DNA of 64,000 nt from positions 62,001 to 126,000 of the forward strand of contig WGLL01000002.1 in NCBI GenBank assembly GCA_016125585.1. Reading direction: 5' to 3'. The translations under genes were made by a program, and so were the position numbers. Below the pieces are notes generated by a model. That model ran no database searches. It was not told the origin of the DNA and was given only the letters and a program-made list of their open reading frames with translations. Positions 46,078 to 55,632 of this stretch are shown here, piece by piece (position 1 is the first letter of the stretch; every line of letters begins with the position of its first letter). This stretch comes from Caulobacter sp. (GTDB lineage Bacteria; Pseudomonadota; Alphaproteobacteria; Caulobacterales; Caulobacteraceae).

Positions 46078-46350
46078 ATGGCCCGCAAGACCCCCGCCAC
46101 CCGTCCTTCCGAGACTCCCAAGGCCGCCCCGGCCATGGCGGCGCCGGAAACGGTGACCGTCAGTTCGCACCGCATCGCCTGCGACGGCGTCGGCGGCGCC
46201 CTGGGCCACCCCCGGGTGTGGCTGGAGATGGGCGCGGCCGGCTGGGTCGACTGCCCCTATTGCGACCGCCGCTTCGTCGCCGCCACCGCCCCCGGCGACG
46301 AGAGCGAACTGCTGGCCCCCGGCGTCTATGAAGGCTCCGCCGGCCACTGA
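46078..46350 (+). CDS. zf-CHCC zinc-finger protein (NDUFS6-like)
   Basis: A 90-residue protein. After an Ala/Pro-rich N-terminus comes the zf-CHCC domain: [19 protein letters not shown] and [12 protein letters not shown] give the Cys, His, Cys, Cys zinc ligands. The domain is homologous to mitochondrial complex I subunit NDUFS6, so a role in respiratory complex I assembly is likely in alphaproteobacteria. Stands alone, divergent from the ABC ATPase gene. Confidence 0.87.
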   Translation: MARKTPATRPSETPKAAPAMAAPETVTVSSHRIACDGVGGALGHPRVWLEMGAAGWVDCPYCDRRFVAATAPGDESELLAPGVYEGSAGH

Positions 46351-46394
46351 TTGCGGGACGGGAGCGGGGCCGGGCGACTGGCCCCAACACCCTT

Positions 46395-46523
46395 CCGTCA
46401 CCCCGGACCTGTTCCGGGGTCCATATGCGCGGGACCATAGGAATGGGTCTCAGTCCTTACGACCGTGCGAACCCTTTTGAGGTCTGAGTCTATGGGCCCC
46501 CGGAACAAGTCCGGGGGTGACGG
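46395..46523. repeat. REPIN-like paired inverted repeat, copy D
   Basis: Arms 46395-46424 and 46492-46523 with 67 bp between. The two arms differ slightly (stems ACCCCGGA and CCCCCGGA), so pairing is less perfect than in copy C. Flanks match A-C: the left arm is followed by ATGCGC, the right preceded by GGTCTGAGTCTATGG. Located in the 292-bp gap between the zf-CHCC and PEP-mutase-like genes. Confidence 0.85.
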
Positions 46524-46642
46524 TGGCTTGAGGTGGCGAGGGCGTCAGACCGCCAACCGCCGCCACACTGTCGCCGTCCGAATTCCGCCAGCATCCCCCG
46601 GAAATCGGCGCTACAAAGCCCTCAGCCGAAGGGAGCGCCGAC

Positions 46643-47440
46643 ATGTCCACAGCCGCCCGTTTTCACGCCCTGCACGCAGGACCCGACGTCCTGGTGCTGC
46701 CCAACGCCTGGGACGCCGCCAGCGCCGCGCTTATGCAGGACGCCGGGGCCAGGGCGGTGGCCACCTCCAGCGCCGCGGTAGCCTGGGCGCGGGGCTATGC
46801 CGACGGCGATCTCTTGCCCCTGCCGGTCCTGCTCGATGTCATCGGCGGGATCGCCCGGGTCCTGACCGCGCCCCTGACCGCCGACATCGAGGGCGGGTTC
46901 ACCGATGACCTGGCGACCCTGGGCGACACCATCGCCGCGGTGATCGACGCCGGGGCGGTGGGGATCAATCTGGAGGACGGGGGGCGTGATCCCGATCTGC
47001 ACGCCCGCAAGATCGCCGCCGCCCGGACGGCCGCCGACGCGCGCGGGGTCGATCTGTTCATCAACGCCCGGACCGACGTCTATCTGCGCGATCTGGCGCG
47101 GGGCGAGGCGGCCCTGGCCGAGACCCTGCGGCGGGCGGCCCTCTATCAATCGGCCGGGGCCAGCGGCGTCTTCGTCCCCGGGCCGGTCGAGCCCGATCTG
47201 ATCGCCGAGCTGGCGCGCGGGATCGCCCTGCCGCTGAACATCATGGGCCGGGCGGGAGCCCCGGACGCGGCGCGGCTGGCGCAGCTGGGCGTGCGCCGTC
47301 TCAGTTCCGCCACCGGTCCGTTCCGCGCCGCCTATGGGACCCTGAACCGGCTGATGGCCGGCTTCCTGGCCAGCGGCGACGCCAACCTGTTTGTCGAGCC
47401 CGGCCAGGGCATGCCTGATCTCAACGCCCGTTTCGGCTGA
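46643..47440 (+). CDS. Isocitrate lyase/PEP mutase family protein
   Basis: A 265-residue TIM-barrel enzyme. VLPNAWDAASAALMQDAGA, LTADIEGGF (metal-binding Asp/Glu), GINLEDGG and LFINARTDVYL are the family blocks. Members include methylisocitrate lyase, oxaloacetate decarboxylase and carboxyphosphonoenolpyruvate mutase-like proteins. The usual KKCGH active-site motif of isocitrate lyase is not seen, so this is the carboxy-PEP mutase-like branch of unknown substrate. A good ribosome-binding site (AAGGGAG) precedes the ATG. Confidence 0.87.
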   Translation: MSTAARFHALHAGPDVLVLPNAWDAASAALMQDAGARAVATSSAAVAWARGYADGDLLPLPVLLDVIGGIARVLTAPLTADIEGGFTDDLATLGDTIAAVIDAGAVGINLEDGGRDPDLHARKIAAARTAADARGVDLFINARTDVYLRDLARGEAALAETLRRAALYQSAGASGVFVPGPVEPDLIAELARGIALPLNIMGRAGAPDAARLAQLGVRRLSSATGPFRAAYGTLNRLMAGFLASGDANLFVEPGQGMPDLNARFG

Positions 47441-47529
47441 GGCGGGGTCGCAAAGCGCCCGGCGAGGGACTATCTGCGGCGACCGGGCGAGGACGATGGG
47501 CCGCGCCGCGTCGCGCTGTCGGAGTCTCC

Positions 47530-48708
47530 ATGCCGCAATCCGAAGAAACCCTCCGCCCCGACGGCGTCACCCGCGCGACCTGGCGCCAGGCGCCGGGCAG
47601 CCGCTGGGCCTTTCACCACGTCGCCGACATCCTGCCGACCGCGCCGGTCGCCAATGCGCCGGAGGCTGTCTGGGCCCTCGCCGACGCCCCGGTCGACCTC
47701 GGCGATCTTGAGCTGACCCTGCCGTCCGGCGGGACGATGGACCTGGCGGCCGCCCTGAAGGCCACCGACACCGACGCCATGGTGGTTCTCCGCCAGGGCC
47801 GGGTGGTGTTCGAACACTATGCGGGGGGAACCGGGGCGACCACGCCGCATATCCTGATGTCCGGGACCAAGGCGGTCGCCGGGCTGCTGGCCGCCATGCT
47901 CGAGGCGTCGGGCGAGATCGACCTGGACTGCGCCGTCGAGGACACCCTGCCGCAGCTGCAGGGCGGCGGCTGGCGGGGCGCCAGCCTGCGCCAGCTGCTG
48001 GACATGCGGGCCGGGGTGGTCCTGGGTCCGGCCGACAGCGCCGCCTATGAACGGGCCCACAACAGCATCGCGGCGGCCGGGGCGCACGGCCCGCCGGACC
48101 TGCATGACCTGATCGCCGGCCTGCCCGGCCCCGAACGGCCCCATGGCGGGCCGTTCGGCTATGTCTCGGCCAATACCGACCTGGCCGCCTGGGCCATCGA
48201 GACCCGGCTGGGCGAGACCTTCAGCACCCTGTTGAGCGAGAGTCTGTGGCGGCCGATGGGGGCGGAGCAGCCGGCCAGTCTGGTCCTGGCGTCGGGGGGC
48301 GCGTCCTGGACCGCCGGCGGGCTCAGCGTCACGGCGCGGGATTTCGCCCGGCTGGGTCAGCTGATCCTGAATGATGGCCGGCGCGAGGGCCGAACGGTCA
48401 TCGCCCCGGGGGTGATCGAGGACCTGTTCCACAACGGCGACCGCGAGGCCTGGCGGACCGGCGAATGGGGCCGCGCCTTCGCCGGCGTCGGCGCGCAGAT
48501 GAGCTACCGCGCCGGCTGGTATGTGGTGCATGACCAGCCGGGCCTGATGTTCGCCATGGGGGTTCACGGCCAGAACCTGTTCATCGACCGCGCCGCCGGG
48601 GTGGTGATCGCCAAGCTGTCGTCCCAGGCCGAACGGGTCGATCCGCGTCAGATGGGCCTGACCCACCTGCTGGCCACGGCGCTGCGCCGCCGGCTGACCG
48701 AAGGTTAG
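47530..48708 (+). CDS. Serine hydrolase of the class C beta-lactamase family
   Basis: A 392-residue enzyme. The nucleophile motif SGTK (Ser111, Lys114) sits in HILMSGTKAVAGLLAAML; the second motif is in FGYVSANTDL (Tyr-x-x-Asn); the third (HGQN, replacing KTG) is near MGVHGQNLF. No signal peptide is evident. Closer to esterases and 6-aminohexanoate-dimer hydrolase than to true beta-lactamase. Its stop overlaps the convergent TonB_C-like gene by 4 bp. Confidence 0.87.
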   Translation: MPQSEETLRPDGVTRATWRQAPGSRWAFHHVADILPTAPVANAPEAVWALADAPVDLGDLELTLPSGGTMDLAAALKATDTDAMVVLRQGRVVFEHYAGGTGATTPHILMSGTKAVAGLLAAMLEASGEIDLDCAVEDTLPQLQGGGWRGASLRQLLDMRAGVVLGPADSAAYERAHNSIAAAGAHGPPDLHDLIAGLPGPERPHGGPFGYVSANTDLAAWAIETRLGETFSTLLSESLWRPMGAEQPASLVLASGGASWTAGGLSVTARDFARLGQLILNDGRREGRTVIAPGVIEDLFHNGDREAWRTGEWGRAFAGVGAQMSYRAGWYVVHDQPGLMFAMGVHGQNLFIDRAAGVVIAKLSSQAERVDPRQMGLTHLLATALRRRLTEG

Positions 48709-49721
48709 TCGCCGGCCCCGGCCTCAGCCTCGCCCGCCAGGTTGAAGTCGATGGGCAGCTTGATGCGGCCGCCGACCACCGGACGGCCGTCGTCGGTCCA
48801 GGGGTTCATCTTCAGCAACCTGACGATGGCCAGGGTCGAGGCGCCAAAGCCCATGTCGGCCGGGGATTCGCGATCGACCCTGCAGTCGGTCAGGGCGCCG
48901 GTGGGATCCACCAGGCAGTCGGCGACGCCGCGCCCGGCCATGACGCCGGCGTCGGCGGCCTGGGGCGGATAGACGGCCAGCACCGCCTCGGGATTGATCG
49001 AGGTCACCCAATGGGGGTTGCGCACCTTCCGGCTGCGGCCCTCCGGCCGGGCCGGATTGATGAAGCGGAAACTGACCGTGACGTCGGAATCGGCGTATTT
49101 CGTCGCCTCCTCGCTGGTCAGCCTGACGCGGAAACGGTCCTTCAGACTCTTGGCGGCGTTGCTGAAATCGCTGTTGGTCTGACCGGCCACGGTGCAGTCG
49201 GCGATACCGCCGTCGGCGCGCATCGAGCAGCGCAGCACGGCTGTGCCCTCGTCGCGATCCGATCCGGTCGGCCAGGCGGCGGCGACCTCCTCCATGCTCG
49301 GGGCGGTTTCCCAGACGGGATCAAAGATGATGTAGCGGCTGCCCGGCGTTGGCGCGACGAACCGTACGGGAATGCTGATCTTCCTGCCGCCGACCGGCTG
49401 GCCGTTGACAGTCGGCGGGTTGAACCGGCCCCAGCTGGTCATCATCTTGATGGCCGCAGGGCCAAATCCGAGACCGTAGGGATATTCGCTGGCCACCTCG
49501 CAGGCTTCGACCATGCCGCGGAGGGTGATCTCGCAGCGGATCGTCGCGACGCCGCTGATGCTGCGGTCGACGGCGTCCTCGGGATAGTAGCGGGCCATGT
49601 CGTCCGCGCCCGGCTTCCATTTCCAGGTGGGGTCGGTGACGACATCCCCGGCCATCGCCGGCGCCCCCGTCATCATGGCGGCGACGATCAACGCCGCTCC
49701 GCATCCCAAAACTCGGCTCAT
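48705..49721 (-). CDS. Secreted protein with TonB C-terminal-like repeats
   Basis: A 338-residue exported protein. The signal peptide MSRVLGCGAALIVAAMMTGA is followed by three similar segments. Each has an AVDRSISGVATIRCEITLRG- or DEGTAVLRCSMRADG-type strand pair, a variable D/C-rich turn and a conserved end such as GFGPAAIKMMTSWGRFNPP or GFGASTLAIVRLLKMNPW. These look like TonB_C domains, but no TonB transmembrane anchor or Pro-rich spacer is present, so it is not a classical TonB. The start at 49721 has the ribosome-binding site GGGGGAG. Convergent with the serine hydrolase gene. Confidence 0.72.
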   Translation of the reverse strand: MSRVLGCGAALIVAAMMTGAPAMAGDVVTDPTWKWKPGADDMARYYPEDAVDRSISGVATIRCEITLRGMVEACEVASEYPYGLGFGPAAIKMMTSWGRFNPPTVNGQPVGGRKISIPVRFVAPTPGSRYIIFDPVWETAPSMEEVAAAWPTGSDRDEGTAVLRCSMRADGGIADCTVAGQTNSDFSNAAKSLKDRFRVRLTSEEATKYADSDVTVSFRFINPARPEGRSRKVRNPHWVTSINPEAVLAVYPPQAADAGVMAGRGVADCLVDPTGALTDCRVDRESPADMGFGASTLAIVRLLKMNPWTDDGRPVVGGRIKLPIDFNLAGEAEAGAGD

Positions 49722-49860
49722 GCCCGCACTCCCCCGGTACGCCTGGGTCAACACGACCTCAACTTGCGCCACAGTGCCAACTTCCGCCTCGCCTGCAAAG
49801 AGCCGTCCGCGCGCAGCTTCCCTGCTGACCGCCAGCCCGCGACACACTATCCTGCTCGCC

Positions 49861-52731
49861 ATGACCGACGCTCCCGACGCCGCCCAGATCGACCCCCGCA
49901 CCCTGACCCAGGACGGCCCGCCGGTCCGGCTCTATCTCATCGACGGCTCGGGCTACATTTTCCGCGCCTATCACGCCCTGCCGCCCCTGACCCGCAAGAG
50001 CGACGGCCTGCCGGTCGGCGCCGTGGCCGGCTTCTGCAACATGCTGTTCAAGCTGCTGCGGGATTCCAAGGAGGACGCCCCGACCCATCTGGCCGTGGTG
50101 TTCGACCATTCGGAGAAGACCTTCCGCAACGATCTCTACGACCAGTACAAGGCCCATCGTCCGCCCGCCCCCGAGGACCTGATTCCGCAGTTTCCGCTGG
50201 TCCGCGAGGCGACCCGGGCCTTTGGCGTGCCCAGCCTGGAGCTGCCCGGCTACGAGGCCGACGACGTCATCGCCGCCTATGCCGACAAGGTCTCGGCGGC
50301 CGGGGGCGAGGTGATCATCATCTCCTCCGACAAGGACCTGATGCAGCTGGTCGACGACCGGGTGTCGATGCTCGACACCATGAAGAACCAGCGCATCGGC
50401 CGCGAGCAGGTGATCGAGAAGTTCGGCGTGCCGCCGGACAAGGTGGTCGAGGTCCAGGCCCTGTGCGGCGACAGCGTCGACAATGTGCCGGGCGCTCCCG
50501 GCATCGGCATCAAGACCGCCGCCCTGCTGATCAATGAATTCGGCGATCTGGAAAGCCTGCTGGCCCGGGCCGGGGAGATCAAGCAGCCCAAGCGCCGCGA
50601 GACCCTGATCGAATTCGCCGACCAGATCCGGCTGTCGCGCCTGCTGGTCCAGCTCGACCGCGGCACCCCCCTGCCCGAACCGGTCGACCAGCTGAAGGTG
50701 CGCGAGCCGGACATGGCGGTGCTGGGGGCCTTCCTCGAGGAGATGGGCTTCAACACCCTGTCGCGCCGGGTCGGGACGGCGCCGGCCGAGAGCGCGCCGG
50801 CGGCCGGGTCGGGGGTGGTGCAGCCTCAGGAGCCGGGGGCCGACCCGGCGGCGGCGCCGGCGGCGGCCGTGGAACAGCCGCCCTTCGTGCATGGCGACTA
50901 TGTCTCGGTGCGGGATCTCGAGACCCTCGACGCCTGGATCGCCCGGGCCCGCGAGGCCGGGGTCGTCGCCTTCGACACCGAGACCGACGCCCTGGGCTCG
51001 GCCACCGCCGGCCTCTGCGGGGTGTCGCTGGCCGTGGCGCCGGGCCAGGCCTGCTACATCCCGGTCGGCCATTGCGAGAAGGACGGGCTGGCGCTGGACG
51101 CCCCGTCCGACCTGGAACAGATCCCGCTGCAGGCGATGATCGACCGGCTGAAGCCCCTGCTGGAGGATCCGGCGGTGCTCAAGGTGGCCCAGAACGCCAA
51201 GTACGACATCGGCGTGCTGTCGCGCTACGGCATCGATGTCGCCCCGATCGACGACACCATGCTGATCTCCTATGTGCTGGAGGCCGGGCTGCATGGCCAT
51301 GGCATGGACGAGCTGTCGCAGCTGTGGCTGAACCACAAGCCGATCCCGTTCAAACAGGTGGCCGGCAGCGGCAAGGCCGAGATCAGCTTCAAGCATGTCG
51401 CCCTGAACGACGCCACCGGCTACGCCGCCGAAGACGCCGACGTCACCCTGCGGCTGCACAGCCTGCTCAAGCCGCGGCTGGCGCGCGAGGGGCTGCTGAC
51501 CGTCTATGAAACGCTTGAGCGGCCCCTGCCGCCGGTGCTGGCGGCGATGGAGAACGCCGGTATCAAGGTCGACACCGAGGTGCTGCGCCATCTCAGCCAC
51601 GACTTTTCCATGCGGATGGCCGATTTCGAGGCCAGGGCCCATGAGATGCTCGGCCGGCCGTTCAACCTGGGCAGTCCCAAGCAGATCGGCGAGGTGCTGT
51701 TCGGCGAAATGGGCCTGGAGGGCGGCAAGAAGACCGCCACCGGCCAGTGGGCAACCGATGTCGATGTGCTGGAAAGCCTGGCGGCCCAGGGCCACGACCT
51801 GCCCCGGCTGATCCTCGACTGGCGGCAGCTGTCAAAGCTGAAGGGCACCTATACCGACAACCTGATCGCCGCCATCGCCCCGGCCACCGGCCGGGTCCAC
51901 ACCGCCTACGCCATGGCCTCGACCACCACCGGGCGGCTGTCATCCTCCGACCCCAACCTGCAGAACATCCCGGTGCGCACCGAGGAAGGCCGCAAAATCC
52001 GCAAGGCCTTCATCGCCGAGCCCGGCCATGTGCTGATCAGCGCCGACTACAGCCAGATCGAACTGCGGCTGCTGGCCCATGTCGGCGACATTCCCCAGCT
52101 GAAAAAGGCCTTCAGGGACGGGCTCGACATCCACGCCATGACCGCCTCGGAGATGTTCGACACCCCGATCGAGGGCATGCCGGCGGAGGTGCGCCGCCGG
52201 GCCAAGGCGATCAACTTCGGCATCGTCTACGGCATCAGCGCCTTTGGCCTGGCCAACCAGCTGTCGATCCCGCAGGGCGAGGCCGGGGCCTATATCAAGA
52301 CCTACTTCGAACGCTTCCCCGGCATCGCCGCCTATATGGACGCCATGCGGGCGGAGGTGAGGGCAAGGGGCTACGTCTCGACGATCTTCGGCCGCAAGAT
52401 CAACATCCCCGACATCGGCGGCAAGAGCGTGGGCCAGCGGCAGTTCGCCGAGCGGGCGGCGATCAACGCGCCGCTGCAGGGGGCCGCAGCCGACATCATC
52501 CGCCGGGCCATGGCGCGGATGCCGCAGGCCCTGAAGGCGGCGGGGCTGTCATCGCGCATGCTGCTTCAGGTGCACGACGAACTGGTGTTCGAGGCCCGCG
52601 AGGAGGAGGCCGAGGCCACCTGCGCCGTGGCCCGCGAGGTGATGGAAGGCGCCGCCCTGCCGGCGGTCGATATCTCCGTGCCGCTGGTGGTCGAGGCGCG
52701 GGCCGCGAAGAACTGGGACGAGGCGCACTGA
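49861..52731 (+). CDS. polA: DNA polymerase I
   Basis: A 956-residue three-domain polymerase. The N-terminal 5'-3' exonuclease has LIDGSGYIFRAYHALPP and YEADDVIAAYA. The middle 3'-5' exonuclease keeps its metal ligands (VAFDTETDALGS, Asp372 and Glu374). The polymerase domain has ADYSQIELRLLAHV (Asp729) and QVHDELVFEA (Asp906). It fills gaps and removes RNA primers. An Ala/Pro-rich linker near residues 305-340 joins the first two domains. Divergent from the TonB_C-like gene with 139 bp between. Confidence 0.97.
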   Translation: MTDAPDAAQIDPRTLTQDGPPVRLYLIDGSGYIFRAYHALPPLTRKSDGLPVGAVAGFCNMLFKLLRDSKEDAPTHLAVVFDHSEKTFRNDLYDQYKAHRPPAPEDLIPQFPLVREATRAFGVPSLELPGYEADDVIAAYADKVSAAGGEVIIISSDKDLMQLVDDRVSMLDTMKNQRIGREQVIEKFGVPPDKVVEVQALCGDSVDNVPGAPGIGIKTAALLINEFGDLESLLARAGEIKQPKRRETLIEFADQIRLSRLLVQLDRGTPLPEPVDQLKVREPDMAVLGAFLEEMGFNTLSRRVGTAPAESAPAAGSGVVQPQEPGADPAAAPAAAVEQPPFVHGDYVSVRDLETLDAWIARAREAGVVAFDTETDALGSATAGLCGVSLAVAPGQACYIPVGHCEKDGLALDAPSDLEQIPLQAMIDRLKPLLEDPAVLKVAQNAKYDIGVLSRYGIDVAPIDDTMLISYVLEAGLHGHGMDELSQLWLNHKPIPFKQVAGSGKAEISFKHVALNDATGYAAEDADVTLRLHSLLKPRLAREGLLTVYETLERPLPPVLAAMENAGIKVDTEVLRHLSHDFSMRMADFEARAHEMLGRPFNLGSPKQIGEVLFGEMGLEGGKKTATGQWATDVDVLESLAAQGHDLPRLILDWRQLSKLKGTYTDNLIAAIAPATGRVHTAYAMASTTTGRLSSSDPNLQNIPVRTEEGRKIRKAFIAEPGHVLISADYSQIELRLLAHVGDIPQLKKAFRDGLDIHAMTASEMFDTPIEGMPAEVRRRAKAINFGIVYGISAFGLANQLSIPQGEAGAYIKTYFERFPGIAAYMDAMRAEVRARGYVSTIFGRKINIPDIGGKSVGQRQFAERAAINAPLQGAAADIIRRAMARMPQALKAAGLSSRMLLQVHDELVFEAREEEAEATCAVAREVMEGAALPAVDISVPLVVEARAAKNWDEAH

Positions 52732-52775
52732 AGCGCGCTCAAGCCGGTTGTCGGAGCAAACGCGCCGGGCCCTCC

Positions 52776-53486
52776 TCAGTCGAAGACGCTTTCGCTGCGG
52801 GCCTCCCACTGGCGGCCGGCGACGAAGCGAACGATGATCAGAAAGCAGATGTTCTCCGCCATGCCGGGCAGCAGGGCGAGGAAACCCAGGTCGCTTCCGC
52901 CTTCGCCGGCCATCATCGCGACCACAAGCGGGACGATGGCCGAGACCAGATAGAGCCCCCACCACCAGCGAATGATCGCCGGATCATCGAGGCCCTTCCA
53001 GCCGTAGGGGCTGGCGGCAGAGCGCCAGATCTCGCTGATGGCCTGGTAGGGCTTGTACAGGCTCATGATCGGAATGAAGAAAAAGCCGACGGCCCAGCCG
53101 GGGGTGATCTCAAGGCCTGAACTCAGGGCCCGGGCGTTCTTGTTGGCCCGGTAGAACCACATCAGCATGATGATCAGGCGGCCCCAGCCGATCCAGGTCA
53201 GACTGCCGCCGATGAAGATCAGGGCCTGATGAAAAGGACCGCCGTCGAAGATGACGGTCGGCGCCGCCGCTCCCGAGGCCAGCCCGAAGATGAAGATCGC
53301 GGTCGCCGCCAGGTCGAGGCCGAGGGCGGCGATCATCACCCGGGTCAGGACGCGCGGATCCTTGAACCCCGCGCCGCTGGGCCGGGCCTCGGCGTAGGGG
53401 CTGGCGAAAGGGCGGGCGCCGGGCTCGACGCCGCCCTCCTCCTCGCCGGTATCCTTGAACAGACCCGGATCGATCAGCTGGCTCAT
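52776..53486 (-). CDS. DUF4328 membrane protein
   Basis: A 236-residue protein with about five membrane helices. The DUF4328 pattern is visible: WFYRANKNARAL after helix 2, FFFIPIMSLYKPYQAISEIW after helix 3, and WWWGLYLVSAIVPLVV. The N-terminal 45 residues are soluble and acidic. Function unknown. Its ATG overlaps the stop of the MAPEG gene (ATGA), so the pair is co-translated. Convergent with polA, 44 bp apart. Confidence 0.83.
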   Translation of the reverse strand: MSQLIDPGLFKDTGEEEGGVEPGARPFASPYAEARPSGAGFKDPRVLTRVMIAALGLDLAATAIFIFGLASGAAAPTVIFDGGPFHQALIFIGGSLTWIGWGRLIIMLMWFYRANKNARALSSGLEITPGWAVGFFFIPIMSLYKPYQAISEIWRSAASPYGWKGLDDPAIIRWWWGLYLVSAIVPLVVAMMAGEGGSDLGFLALLPGMAENICFLIIVRFVAGRQWEARSESVFD

Positions 53487-53905
53487 GCGCCGATGGCGAC
53501 CAGGACGTAGATCGCCTTGCCCAGGGCGCCCACCAGCAGGATCAGGGTGGCCAGGGCCTGGATCAGGAAGCCCATCGAGCGTTTCGACGGATCGGCGACA
53601 TAGCCGCGGGCGTAGACGATGCGGCCGAGGATCCAGACCAGGCCCAGGCCCGCCGCGATCCACTCGTTGAAGGGGAAGGTCGGGAAGGTCAGGGTGAACA
53701 GCCACAGGCTGGGCAGATACATCGCCAGCCCCTCGAGGGTGTTGAGGTGGACGCGGATGTGGCGCTCCAGATCCGGATCGCCGGTCATGGCCGGCGCATC
53801 GATGCCGCTGCGTCCCCGCGCGCGACCCACGCGCATCATCATCCAGATGAAGACCAGCAGTGAAAGACAGGTGACGATGGTCACCAGGCTGTGCGGATGG
53901 TTCAT
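53483..53905 (-). CDS. MAPEG-family membrane protein
   Basis: A 140-residue four-helix membrane protein. The loop DPDLERHIRVHLNTLEGLAMYLPSLWLF has the E-R-x-x-x-N and N-x-x-E pattern of MAPEG proteins, relatives of microsomal glutathione S-transferase, which use glutathione for conjugation or peroxidase chemistry. Substrate unknown. It overlaps the DUF4328 gene by 4 bp. Confidence 0.86.
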   Translation of the reverse strand: MNHPHSLVTIVTCLSLLVFIWMMMRVGRARGRSGIDAPAMTGDPDLERHIRVHLNTLEGLAMYLPSLWLFTLTFPTFPFNEWIAAGLGLVWILGRIVYARGYVADPSKRSMGFLIQALATLILLVGALGKAIYVLVAIGA

Positions 53906-54038
53906 GATGTTTGCCTCCCCGGCCGGCGCTGTGGCCGCGCGGCGAAGCTGGCACGGTTCGGGCGGCGTGAAAATCCCGTGAAACGCAATCGCCGCGTGAA
54001 GCGTTAGCGGAGTCTACGGACGAATCCGGGAGGCCCGC

Positions 54039-54245
54039 ATGACGGACCAGGCCACAGCCATCGACCGCATCAACTACCGCGAAAATCACGGCAAGCTGTT
54101 CGTCAAATTCAAGGACGGCGGCGAGTATGTCTACGTCGGCGTCCCCGGCGAGGTGCACAAGTCCTTCGTCGAGGCGGCGTCTCGCGACGGCTACTTCGTC
54201 GCCGAGATCTGGGATCGCTATCCCTACAACGTGCTCGAAGACTGA
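54039..54245 (+). CDS. KTSC-domain protein
   Basis: A 68-residue protein with the KTSC domain core INYRENHGKLFVKFKDGGEYVYVGVPGEVHKSFVEAASRDGYF. KTSC domains are found alone or fused to lysyl-tRNA synthetase-like or phage proteins; function is not settled. A good AGGAG-like site (GGGAGG) precedes the ATG. Followed by the sugar-dehydrogenase-like gene on the same strand after 71 bp. Confidence 0.83.
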   Translation: MTDQATAIDRINYRENHGKLFVKFKDGGEYVYVGVPGEVHKSFVEAASRDGYFVAEIWDRYPYNVLED

Positions 54246-54316
54246 CGCTTCCCGCTTGACCGGCGAGCGGCCGGCCACTCCACTGGCGTTGTATCGGCGC
54301 CCTGGCGGAGACGGCC

Positions 54317-55612
54317 GTGAACCTGCGTTTCTTTCTTCCCCTGCTGGTCGTCCTGCTGGGCGTTGGCGGAACCGCCGGCGCGCAATCGGCGGCCCGGTGC
54401 GACGGCTGGCCGCGCGCCGATATCGGCATGGCGCCGGGCCTCTGCGCCGGGGTGGTGGTCGCGCCGCCGTCGGCCAGCTTCTCCTCGCGCAGCCTGCGTC
54501 TGCCGCGATCGCTGCTGCAGCTGCCCGATGGCGACTGGATCGTCAGCGATCTGGGCGGCTGGGGGACCACCCGGGGGGCGGTGTTCCGCCTGCATGCGCG
54601 GCCAGGCCAGGCGGTCGTGCTCACCCCGCTGCTGACCCGCCTCAACCTGCCCCACGCCCTGGCGCTGGGCCCAGACGGCCTGGTCTATGTCGGGGAGATG
54701 AGCCGCATCGTCCGCTTCGATCCCGGGGCGGCGGACCCGGCGGCGACCCTGGAGGTCGTCATTTCCGGGCTGCCGGACAATCGGCTGCATGAGAACCGCC
54801 ACCCCCTGTCAAAGTTCGTCTTCGCCCCCGACGGGGCGATGATCGTCAATATGGGCGCGCCGTCCGACCAGTGTCTGGGCCCAAAGAGCGCGCCGCCCGG
54901 GGCGCTTTGCCTGGAGGCGGAGGGGGATGATCCCTCGGCGTCGCTGCGGCGCTACGCCTACCTGGGCCTGAAGAACGGCAAGGGCCGCTGGGCCGCCGAC
55001 TACAGCATCCTGGCCCGGGGTCTGCGCAATTCGGTGGCCCTGGCCGTCCACTCCTCGGGCCTGATCCTGCAGGGGGAGAACAGCTATGACTTCGCCGGCC
55101 CCTGGGCCCCCTTCGACGAGATCAACCGCATCGTCCCGGGCGGAAACTTTGGCTGGCCCTATTGCGCCGATGTCGATGCGCCGACGCCGGGCTGGAAGGG
55201 CCGCTACGACTGCAGGCGCGCCCTGCCGCCGGTGCTGCTGCTGCCGCCGCACGCCGCGCCGCTGGACATGCTCTGGTATCGCGGGGCGATGTTTCCGCAG
55301 CTGAACGGCAAGCTGCTGGTCACCTGGCACGGCTATCGGGCCACGGCGGGCCGGCTGGCGGCCTATGACACCGACGCGAACGGCCTGCCGATCACCGGAC
55401 CCAGAGCCCGCTATGACGTCTACGGGGCGGCGTCGCGCCGCTACTTCAGCGGGCCGTCGGCCAACGCCCAGATCCTGACTCCGGGCTGGGGAAAGACGGC
55501 TAGCCGCAGACAGGGCTCGCCCGTGGGCCTCGCCGTGGCGGCCGACGGCGCCATCTGGATCACCGATGACCGGGCCGGCCAGGTCCTGCGGATCGCCGCC
55601 GACCGGCCCTGA
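54317..55612 (+). CDS. Secreted PQQ-dependent sugar dehydrogenase-like protein
   Basis: A 431-residue exported beta-propeller protein. Signal peptide MNLRFFLPLLVVLLGVGGTA. The blade motifs LPRSLLQLPDGDWIVSDLGG, HALALGPDGLVYVGEMSRIV, FAPDGAMIVNMGA and GGNFGWPYCADVD resemble soluble aldose sugar dehydrogenases and sorbosone dehydrogenases that bind PQQ. Two cysteines in the GWPYCADVD and YDCRRAL region may form a disulfide. Periplasmic oxidation of a sugar is the likely role; PQQ use is inferred. Convergent with argG. Confidence 0.82.
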   Translation: MNLRFFLPLLVVLLGVGGTAGAQSAARCDGWPRADIGMAPGLCAGVVVAPPSASFSSRSLRLPRSLLQLPDGDWIVSDLGGWGTTRGAVFRLHARPGQAVVLTPLLTRLNLPHALALGPDGLVYVGEMSRIVRFDPGAADPAATLEVVISGLPDNRLHENRHPLSKFVFAPDGAMIVNMGAPSDQCLGPKSAPPGALCLEAEGDDPSASLRRYAYLGLKNGKGRWAADYSILARGLRNSVALAVHSSGLILQGENSYDFAGPWAPFDEINRIVPGGNFGWPYCADVDAPTPGWKGRYDCRRALPPVLLLPPHAAPLDMLWYRGAMFPQLNGKLLVTWHGYRATAGRLAAYDTDANGLPITGPRARYDVYGAASRRYFSGPSANAQILTPGWGKTASRRQGSPVGLAVAADGAIWITDDRAGQVLRIAADRP

Positions 55613-55632
55613 GGGTCAGGCCTCCCTGGGAG

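Noticed and set aside
48541..48708. Serine hydrolase considered as an antibiotic-resistance beta-lactamase
   Set aside because: No signal peptide and the KTG motif is replaced by HGQN, which fits esterase-like family members rather than AmpC.
49759..51795. A 678-codon open frame on the minus strand opposite polA
   Set aside because: Shadow of polA with the same low-complexity composition; no recognisable domain.
53943..53999. Possible extra parS site (GTGAAAATCCCGTGAAACG region)
   Set aside because: Only half of the palindrome matches (CGTGAAAC); the other half is absent, so ParB would not recognise it.
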